Translations under genes and position numbers: made by a program
In this document: positions 5,321 through 10,764 of the stretch, in pieces
Layout of the letters: every line of letters starts with the position of its first letter
Numbering within the stretch: the first letter of the stretch is position 1
Notes under the pieces: generated by a model
What the model saw: the letters and a program-made list of their open reading frames with translations, nothing else
Databases searched by the model: none
What the model was told of the DNA's origin: nothing
From: Pseudomonadota bacterium
GTDB taxonomy: Bacteria > Desulfobacterota > BSN033 > WVXP01 > G020346125
Direction of reading: 5' to 3'
NCBI GenBank assembly: GCA_030608745.1
Contig: JAUWDQ010000076.1
Coordinates: 1-10,764, forward strand
DNA length: 10,764 nucleotides

Positions 5321-7405
5321 ATGAAGAAATTTGCGGTGAGCGAAATTAGGAATGTCGGGATATTTGGTCACGGAGGAGACGGAAAGACCTCGCTGGCTGA
5401 GGCCATCTTATTCGGTACGGGAGTGAATAATCGGCTGGGAAGCGTTGACGAGGGGACATCCTTGATGGATTTTGACCAAGAGGAGATCAATCGCAAGATT
5501 ACCATCGGCTCCTCCCTTGCCCATGCGGAGTGGAATAACCACAAGTTGAACCTCATCGATACGCCGGGGTTCGCAAATTTCATCGCCGATGCACGGGCGT
5601 GCATGAGGGTGGTGGATGGTGCGGTTATTGTCGTTGGAGCCAATTCCGGGGTGAGGGTTCAAACTGAAACGGTCTGGGAGTATGCCCAGGAGTTTGAAGT
5701 CCCTGTCCTCATTTTCATCAGCAAGATGGATATGGAGAGGGCGGATTTCCAGAAGGCGGTGGATGATATTAAGAAAGGTCTTTCATCCATTCCCTGCATC
5801 CCCGTTCAGCTTCCCGTTGGAACTGAGGCAGAGTTCAGAGGAGTGGTTGATTTGGTCCAGATGAAGGCATATCTCTTCAAGGATGACTTCAGCGGAAAAT
5901 TCGAACTGGAAGAAATTCCTCAAGAGCTGGCGGGCGAGGCGACGAAGCGACGCGAGGAGATGATTGAAACCCTGGTGGAGACCGATGACCAGATGATGGA
6001 GAAATACCTGGAAGAGGGTGACCTGAACCGAGAGGATTGTTACTTTTGCCTAAAAAAGGGTCTCATTGAGCGGAAGTTTGCACCGATACTCTGTGGAGCA
6101 TCCACGAGAAATATGGGAATTCAACCCCTTCTGGATATGGTGGTGACGGGTTTTCCATCGCCCCAGGAGAGGGAACCTGTAAGGGGCAAAAATGCTAAGA
6201 CGGGAGAGGTTGAAGAGCGGGAAGCGAAGGAAGACGGACCCTTTTCGGCCTTCGTTTTTAAGACCATAGCGGATCCCTACGCCGGGAAGCTCACCGTTTT
6301 CAGGGTTTATTCGGGGATGATCAACCCGGATTCAACCATTTACAACTCGACCCAAAAGGTCAAGGAGAGAATCGGACAAATCTACGCCCTGGAGGGGAAG
6401 AAACAAAAACCGCTGGGATTGGCGATGGCAGGCGACATCATTGCCGTTGCCAAGCTCAAGGAGACTACCACAGGGGATACCTTCTGTGATGAGAAAAATC
6501 CGATTACCTTCGAGGCGACGAAACTCCCGTTGCCCATTATCTCCTACGCCCTGACGCCGAAAAGCAAGGGAGACGAGGATAAGATCACCTCGGCTTTGAT
6601 ACGCCTGAGCGAGGAGGATCCCACCATCAGCCTGAGCCGAGATGAACAGACGGGCCAGATTCTCCTTTCCGGTATGGGACAGGTTCACGTGGAGGTGATT
6701 CTCGACAAGTTGAAACGAAAATTTGGCGTGGAAGTAGATCTCAGCGTGCCCAAGGTCCCGTATAAAGAGACCATCCGCATGGCGAAAAAGGGGGTTATCT
6801 ACCGCCATAAGAAGCAGACGGGGGGGCGAGGACAATTTGCCGAGGTTCACTTCGACATATCACCCTTGGACCATGGCGCGGGGTATGAATTCGAAAACGC
6901 CCTGACAGGCATGAACGTGCCCCGGAACTTCGTTCCTGCCGTGCAAAAGGGCATTGCCGAGGCGATACGGGGGGGCGTGTTGGCGGGATATCCGGTTGTG
7001 GACTTTAAGGTCCGATTTTACGACGGGAAATCCCACGAAGTGGATTCTTCCGAAATGGCCTTTAAAATTGCCGCCATCATGGCCTTGAAGAAAGGGCTAC
7101 GGGAGGCCAACCCTGTACTTCTGGAGCCCATCATGGAGATTGAGGTCACCGTGCCAGAGGAAAACATGGGCGATATTATCGGTGATCTGAACAGTAGAAG
7201 GGGGAAAGTCCTGGGGGTAGATGCAAAGGGAAATCACCAGGTGATCAAGGCCCATGTTCCCATGGCCGAGGTGTTGAAGTATGCCCCTAACCTAAATTCG
7301 ATGACGGGTGGAAGGGGTCAATTTTCCCTGGCATTATCCCATTACGAGGAAGTTCCATCCCATCTGAGCGAAAGAATTGTTGCCCAATCGCAGAAGGAGG
7401 AGTAA
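5321..7405 (+). CDS. Elongation factor G-like GTPase (EF-G-2 type)
   Basis: A 694-residue translational GTPase with full EF-G domain order. The G domain has P-loop GHGGDGKT (16-23), DTPG (80-83) and SKMD (134-137). Next come domain II, domain III, domain IV with a QTGGRGQFAEV loop around residues 495-508, and domain V with a C-terminal SHYEEVPSHL tail. It resembles the Thermus EF-G-2 / 'EF-G-like' subfamily more than canonical FusA: the P-loop is GGDG rather than DAG, and the G3 motif reads DTPGF where canonical EF-G has DTPGH. The catalytic histidine is thus replaced by F84. The role of this subfamily (accessory translocation, stress or recycling) is not settled. AGGGAG lies six bases before the ATG. 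It is the first gene of an operon with dtd and the MEMO/AMMECR1 genes. Confidence 0.92.
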   Translation: MKKFAVSEIRNVGIFGHGGDGKTSLAEAILFGTGVNNRLGSVDEGTSLMDFDQEEINRKITIGSSLAHAEWNNHKLNLIDTPGFANFIADARACMRVVDGAVIVVGANSGVRVQTETVWEYAQEFEVPVLIFISKMDMERADFQKAVDDIKKGLSSIPCIPVQLPVGTEAEFRGVVDLVQMKAYLFKDDFSGKFELEEIPQELAGEATKRREEMIETLVETDDQMMEKYLEEGDLNREDCYFCLKKGLIERKFAPILCGASTRNMGIQPLLDMVVTGFPSPQEREPVRGKNAKTGEVEEREAKEDGPFSAFVFKTIADPYAGKLTVFRVYSGMINPDSTIYNSTQKVKERIGQIYALEGKKQKPLGLAMAGDIIAVAKLKETTTGDTFCDEKNPITFEATKLPLPIISYALTPKSKGDEDKITSALIRLSEEDPTISLSRDEQTGQILLSGMGQVHVEVILDKLKRKFGVEVDLSVPKVPYKETIRMAKKGVIYRHKKQTGGRGQFAEVHFDISPLDHGAGYEFENALTGMNVPRNFVPAVQKGIAEAIRGGVLAGYPVVDFKVRFYDGKSHEVDSSEMAFKIAAIMALKKGLREANPVLLEPIMEIEVTVPEENMGDIIGDLNSRRGKVLGVDAKGNHQVIKAHVPMAEVLKYAPNLNSMTGGRGQFSLALSHYEEVPSHLSERIVAQSQKEE

Positions 7406-7441
7406 GCTGTCCTCCTCAACTCCCCTTTCCGATCGAGGAGA
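7395..7441 (+). promoter_or_regulatory. Mutually exclusive hairpins spanning the EF-G-like stop codon and the dtd ribosome binding site
   Basis: AGGAGGA (7395-7401), ending just before the EF-G-like stop codon (TAA at 7403-7405), can pair with TCCTCCT (7410-7416). CTCCTC (7412-7417) can instead pair with GAGGAG (7435-7440), the only strong Shine-Dalgarno-like element before dtd. A terminating ribosome would melt the first stem and alter access to the second. There is no U-run, so it is not a terminator. A role in translational coupling is inference. Confidence 0.35.
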
Positions 7442-7454
7442 AATCGATCGAGAC

Positions 7455-7904
7455 ATGAGGGCTGTCGTCCAAAGGGTTAAATCCGCTACAGTATCGGTAG
7501 ATAAGGATAATATTGCGAGCATCGGGAGGGGAGTGGTGGTCTTCCTCGGCGTGGGAAAGGAGGATGACACTGCTGATGTGGAATATCTCGTTGAAAAAAT
7601 CCCACATTTGAGGATTTTTCAGGACGAGGGAGAGAAGTTCAACCTTTCCCTCATGGATGTGGGTGGGGAGATAATGGTGGTCTCCCAATTTACCCTTTTT
7701 GGGGATTGTCGTAAGGGCCGTCGGCCCTCTTTCACGGAGGCGGCGGATGCCGAATGTGCCCGCAATCTTTATGACTATTTCGTATCCAGACTGGAGGGGA
7801 AGGGGTTGCGGGTTCAGGCGGGCCGTTTTCAGGCGATGATGATGGTGAACCTGGTTAACGATGGACCAGTTACGCTTCTTTTGGATAGCAAGAAAACCTT
7901 TTAG
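7455..7904 (+). CDS. dtd: D-aminoacyl-tRNA deacylase
   Basis: DTD hydrolyses D-aminoacyl-tRNAs (and mischarged glycyl-tRNA-Ala), protecting translation from D-amino acids. It works as a cytosolic homodimer. The 149-residue product has the usual family length. It starts with MRAVVQRVKSATV, carries the SQFTLFGD motif (77-84), and has the Gly-cisPro-containing NDGPVTLLLDS near the C-terminus (135-145), the chirality-checking element. The ATG at 7455 is chosen over an in-frame ATG at 7377, because the 26 extra residues overlap the EF-G-like gene and are not family-like. GAGGAG lies 14 bases upstream, rather far, which fits partial dependence on coupling from the EF-G-like gene 49 bp away. The next gene begins six bases after its stop. 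Confidence 0.95.
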   Translation: MRAVVQRVKSATVSVDKDNIASIGRGVVVFLGVGKEDDTADVEYLVEKIPHLRIFQDEGEKFNLSLMDVGGEIMVVSQFTLFGDCRKGRRPSFTEAADAECARNLYDYFVSRLEGKGLRVQAGRFQAMMMVNLVNDGPVTLLLDSKKTF

Positions 7905-7910
7905 GGATCT

Positions 7911-9368
7911 ATGAGAAAGTATTTCCCTCTTTTCATCCTCATTTGTTTGGTCTCCCTTGCCGGACAAGCACGAGGCGCCCCGGGGGAAAAGATCAGGAGA
8001 CCCGTGGTGGCGGGCATGTTCTATCCCTCGGATCCCCATGAACTCCAGCGGGATGTCAATAGGTACCTGGGGAATGTGGAGAAAATGCGCATCGACGGGA
8101 GGATCGTTGCCCTCATTTCCCCTCATGCGGGATATGCATACTCCGGACAGGTGGCTGCCTGCGCTTACAAATTGGTGGAGGGGATGGAGTTCGATGATGT
8201 CATCGTCATTGCCCCCAGCCATCGGGTCGATTTCTTGGGGGCATCCATATATGATGGGGAGGGATACGAAACTCCGTTGGGAGTTGTTCCCATTGATAGG
8301 GAACTTTCGCGGAGGATTAGTGGGGGGAGTAAGACCATCGAGTACGTTCCCCAAGCCCACGCCCAAGAGCACTCCTTGGAGGTACAAATACCCTTTCTCC
8401 AAAGTGTCTTGAAGGAATTCAGGTTAGTACCGATGGTGATGGGTCCCACATGGAATTTTGCTGTTTGCCAACAACTAAGCCAGGCCATTATCCGATCCAT
8501 TGAGGGGAAGAGGGCCCTAATTGTTGCCAGCTCCGACCTGACCCATAGCTATAACTACCGACAAGTGATAGAGCAGGATGAGATACTGGCCCGCCACATC
8601 GAGCAGTTCGATATCACCGGCTTGGAGAAAGATTTGAGGAAAGGCAGATGTCAGGCCTGCGGAGGGGGTCCCATCTTGGTGGCCATGATGGCTGCTAAAG
8701 GCCTGGGCGCTCATAGGGGGAAAGTCTTGAAACTGACCAATTCCGGGGATGTTACCGGGAAGAAAAGCCCTGGAAATTATGTGGTGGGATACATGGCGGC
8801 CGTTTTATTCCAATCCGCCCAACAATCGAGGGGCGGCTTAACGGAAAGAGAAAAAAGGATTTTGCACCGGATCGCTCGGAGGGCGATAGAAGATGTGGCC
8901 CGGGGGAAGCCGGTGCCGGAGTTCACGGTGGATTCCCAGGCCTTGAAGGAGATGAAGGGGGTTTTTGTCACCCTTAAAAAACGCGGTCAGCTCAGGGGGT
9001 GCATCGGCTATACTAAAGGCGTTAAGCCCTTGTATAAGATAGTGGGGGAGATGGCGGCGGCGGCGGCCTTTCATGATCCCCGGTTTAACCCAGTTACGGA
9101 AGCTGAACTCTCGGATCTGGAGATCGAGATCTCGGTTCTCACCCCCATGAAACGAATCAAGGACGTCGAGGAGATAGAGGTGGGGAAACACGGAATCCTC
9201 ATAGAAAGGGGGTTTCATTCCGGCCTCCTCCTTCCCCAGGTGGCTACGGAATATGGGTGGGACCGCACGACCTTCCTGGAGCATACCTGTCTCAAGGCCG
9301 GATTGTCCAAGGATGCCTGGAAGGATGAGGATACGAGGATTTGTACCTTTTCCGCAGAAGTGTTTTGA
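7911..9368 (+). CDS. Exported MEMO-AMMECR1 fusion protein (AmmeMemoRadiSam components B+A)
   Basis: A 485-residue two-domain protein. Residues 1 to about 22 look like a signal peptide: RK, a hydrophobic core YFPLFILICLVSLAG, and a small-residue cleavage region AQ/ARG-A. Residues 30-300 form a MEMO domain. The three residues expected to bind metal in the family are present: H72 (ISPHAGY), H104 (APSHR) and C250 (QACGGGPI). Residues 308-485 form a complete AMMECR1 domain with LRGCIGY (361-367) and LPQVATEYGWDRTTFLEHTC near the end. MEMO and AMMECR1 normally occur with a radical SAM protein in the AmmeMemoRadiSam system, of unknown biochemical function. Export is unusual for a partner of a cytosolic radical SAM enzyme. 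TAGGG lies close before the ATG, six bases after dtd. Relative to the neighbouring MEMO copy, one residue is missing in VPMVMGPTW. Confidence 0.9.
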   Translation: MRKYFPLFILICLVSLAGQARGAPGEKIRRPVVAGMFYPSDPHELQRDVNRYLGNVEKMRIDGRIVALISPHAGYAYSGQVAACAYKLVEGMEFDDVIVIAPSHRVDFLGASIYDGEGYETPLGVVPIDRELSRRISGGSKTIEYVPQAHAQEHSLEVQIPFLQSVLKEFRLVPMVMGPTWNFAVCQQLSQAIIRSIEGKRALIVASSDLTHSYNYRQVIEQDEILARHIEQFDITGLEKDLRKGRCQACGGGPILVAMMAAKGLGAHRGKVLKLTNSGDVTGKKSPGNYVVGYMAAVLFQSAQQSRGGLTEREKRILHRIARRAIEDVARGKPVPEFTVDSQALKEMKGVFVTLKKRGQLRGCIGYTKGVKPLYKIVGEMAAAAAFHDPRFNPVTEAELSDLEIEISVLTPMKRIKDVEEIEVGKHGILIERGFHSGLLLPQVATEYGWDRTTFLEHTCLKAGLSKDAWKDEDTRICTFSAEVF

Positions 9369-10712
9369 GATGAGGTGTTTTTATGGAGAATATCAGAGAA
9401 CCGGCTGTAGCCGGGGCATTCTACCCCTCAAATCCCGATGTGCTGTCCGATGACGTCAGTGGTTATTTGAAAAAGGCGGAAAAAGAGGCTATAGAGGGGG
9501 ATATCATCGCCCTGATTTCCCCCCATGCCGGTTATCCATATTCCGGCCAGGTGGCCGCCTGCGCTTACAAATTGGTGGAAGGGATGGATTTTGATGATGT
9601 TATCGTCATTGCCCCCAGTCATCAGTCGCCCTTTCAGGGGGCCTCAATTTATCACCGTGGTGGATTTAGGACACCTCTGGGCGTGGTCCCCATAGATGGG
9701 GGTATGTGTGATGAGATCATGGCGTCGGACAGGCGTTTTCAGTTCATTCCCGAGGCCCATCTCAAGGAGCATTCCTTAGAGGTCCAACTCCCCTTCCTCC
9801 AAGTCGTCCTCAAGGGATATAAGCTGGTGCCCATTGTATTGATGGGCGGGGCGGATTATGAGATTTGCCAATCGCTCGGGAAGGCCATTGCCGAGTCGTT
9901 GGGGGAGCGGAACGCCCTGATCATTGCCAGCTCTGACCTGACCCATAGCAATAACTACCGACAAGTGGTAGAGCAGGATGAGTTACTGGCCCGCCACATC
10001 GACCAATTCGATATCACCGGTCTGGCGGAGGATTTGCGGGAGGAAAGGTGTCAGGCCTGTGGCGAGGGTCCTATTTTGACGGCGATGTTCGCGGCCAAGA
10101 TATTAGGTGGGGACAAGGGAAAGGTTTTAAAACTCACCAATTCTGGGGATGTGACCGGGGATAAAAGGCCTGGTAGTTACACCGTGGGCTATTTAGCAGG
10201 GGTCTTTTATCGAGCCGGGATACGGAAAGAGAAGCCTTAATTCCCAGATAGTGTAGCAACGAGGGAGAGATGAGGGGTGGCAAGAAGGTAGGAGTAGATT
10301 TAGGGTTGAGTGACCAAGACAAGGAGACCCTTCGGCACATCTCGAAGACGGCGGTCGAGAACAAGGCCCGAGGGAAGCTGGTGCCGGAGTTCACGGTTGA
10401 CTCCCTGGTATTGAAGGAGAAGAGGGGGGCTTTTGTCACCATCAACAAGAAGGGTCAGCTTCGAGGATGTATTGGCTATATTCAACCCTATAAACCGCTT
10501 TACCAGACGATTGAGGAGATGGCTGTCCAGGCGGCCTTTCACGATCCCCGATTTGACCCGGTGACCGAGAGGGAGTTGCCCGACCTGGAGATCGAGATCT
10601 CGGTGCTTACTCCACTGAAGCAAATCAAGGACGTCGAGGAGATCGAGGTGGGGAAACACGGGATTCTCATAGAGAAGGGGTTTCATTCCGGCCTTCTCCT
10701 TCCCCAGGTGGC
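8149..10712 (+). repeat. Tandem duplication of the MEMO-AMMECR1 coding region
   Basis: The fusion gene and the two following genes are paralogous end to end. Ungapped comparison by eye gives 69/75 identical bases for 8149-8223 against 9549-9623, 89/95 for 8526-8620 against 9926-10020 (both offset exactly 1400), and about 115/128 for 9117-9244 against 10585-10712 (offset 1468). Between these blocks the copies differ more. Patchy high identity suggests gene conversion between tandem copies or a fairly recent duplication. Confidence 0.8.
9383..10240 (+). CDS. MEMO family protein (AmmeMemoRadiSam system protein B)
   Basis: A stand-alone MEMO domain protein of 285 residues, the full family length, beginning directly with the family start (IREPAVAGAFYPSNP) and lacking a signal peptide, so cytosolic. 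The expected metal-binding residues are H48 (ISPHAGYPYSG), H80 (APSHQ) and C226 (QACGEGPI). Other conserved parts are PEAHLKEHSLEVQLPFLQ (123-140) and SSDLTHSNNYRQ (183-194). GAGGTG sits a few bases before the ATG, and the gene begins 14 bases after the fusion gene. It is the duplicate of the MEMO half of the preceding gene. Family members are structurally related to nonheme-iron dioxygenases, but the substrate is unknown. Confidence 0.93.
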   Translation: MENIREPAVAGAFYPSNPDVLSDDVSGYLKKAEKEAIEGDIIALISPHAGYPYSGQVAACAYKLVEGMDFDDVIVIAPSHQSPFQGASIYHRGGFRTPLGVVPIDGGMCDEIMASDRRFQFIPEAHLKEHSLEVQLPFLQVVLKGYKLVPIVLMGGADYEICQSLGKAIAESLGERNALIIASSDLTHSNNYRQVVEQDELLARHIDQFDITGLAEDLREERCQACGEGPILTAMFAAKILGGDKGKVLKLTNSGDVTGDKRPGSYTVGYLAGVFYRAGIRKEKP

Positions 10713-10725
10713 GATCATTGTATGA
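10270..10725 (+). CDS. AMMECR1 domain protein, C-terminally truncated (AmmeMemoRadiSam system protein A)
   Basis: A 151-residue protein matching the AMMECR1 half of the fusion: LVPEFTVDS (37-45), the family hallmark LRGCIGY (64-70), AAFHDPRFDPVTERELPDLEIEISVLTP in the middle, and HSGLLLPQVA near the end. It stops three residues later (IIV). The paralogue continues for about 40 more residues, including the conserved EYGWDRTTFL segment and its cysteine. Nucleotide similarity to the fusion copy ends sharply at 10712, so the 3' end has been replaced rather than altered by a point mutation. It has its own GAGGGAGAG ribosome binding site before the ATG. Whether the shortened protein folds is uncertain; it may be a pseudogene. 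Confidence 0.8.
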   Translation: MRGGKKVGVDLGLSDQDKETLRHISKTAVENKARGKLVPEFTVDSLVLKEKRGAFVTINKKGQLRGCIGYIQPYKPLYQTIEEMAVQAAFHDPRFDPVTERELPDLEIEISVLTPLKQIKDVEEIEVGKHGILIEKGFHSGLLLPQVAIIV

Positions 10726-10764
10726 AGTGTGTGGATTGTTGTATCATCACGCAAATGGATGGCT
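10722..10764 (+). CDS. Possible start of an unidentified gene, cut by the window end
   Basis: An ATG at 10722 overlaps the TGA of the truncated AMMECR1 gene (ATGA arrangement), and its frame (MKCVDCCIITQMDG) stays open to the window end. The only possible ribosome binding site, AGGTGG (10706-10711), is ten bases upstream and lies in sequence shared with the other AMMECR1 copy. Fourteen codons are too few to identify it. The Cys-rich start does not match the start of the AmrS radical SAM protein as I know it. Confidence 0.2.
   Translation, partial: MKCVDCCIITQMDG

Noticed and set aside
7377..7454. Earlier ATG extending DTD by 26 residues
   Set aside because: The extension overlaps the EF-G-like gene and precedes the invariant MRAVVQRV start of the family.
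7416..8402. Open frame of 328 codons on the minus strand opposite dtd and the MEMO fusion
   Set aside because: It is antisense to two genes with clear family motifs; its own sequence is low-complexity-like with no recognisable domain.
9061..9066. GGCGG repeats around 9055-9067 as a microsatellite
   Set aside because: They encode an Ala run in a conserved AMMECR1 helix and are too short to call a repeat.
10713..10764. Simple frameshift or recoded TGA as the cause of the short second AMMECR1
   Set aside because: None of the three frames after 10712 restores the conserved EYGWDRTTFL segment, so neither a one-base indel nor stop readthrough explains it.

Overview
The window reads as a bacterial chromosome segment of moderate GC with housekeeping and accessory metabolic genes. 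There are no tRNA, rRNA, CRISPR or transposase genes. The mix (a phosphosulfolactate phosphatase remnant, two DUF362 proteins with 4Fe-4S ferredoxin clusters, an actinobacterial-type inositol-phosphate synthase, an EF-G-like GTPase, and MEMO/AMMECR1 proteins) suggests an anaerobic bacterium, perhaps of the Desulfobacterota/deltaproteobacterial type or a related deep lineage. That placement is inference and weak.

Layout. Positions 6-320 hold a comB-like gene that has lost its middle by an in-frame deletion. Next, on the plus strand, are a DUF362-ferredoxin gene (399-1571) and truA (1558-2292), which overlap by 14 bp. On the minus strand, converging on truA, is ino1 (2359-3519), preceded by a long leader. 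A consensus sigma-70 promoter at 3878-3906 starts the leader. About 143 nt later there is an intrinsic terminator (3728-3758). The 5' arm of that terminator can instead pair over 13 bp with an upstream leader segment. This is the architecture of a transcription attenuator or riboswitch, or alternatively of a small RNA. A second, differently built DUF362-ferredoxin gene (3962-5071, minus) has its own promoter and is divergent from the following plus-strand operon.

The plus-strand operon from 5321 to the window end encodes an EF-G-like GTPase, D-aminoacyl-tRNA deacylase (dtd), an exported MEMO-AMMECR1 fusion, a second cytosolic MEMO protein, and a second AMMECR1 protein that is cut off at its C-terminus. 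The last two genes are a tandem duplicate of the fusion gene, split into two ORFs, with stretches of 90-94% nucleotide identity. Homology between the copies ends abruptly at 10712, where another reading frame seems to begin.

The two observations most worth pursuing are the ino1 leader with mutually exclusive terminator/antiterminator stems, and the duplicated MEMO/AMMECR1 module in which one copy is fused and carries a signal peptide.
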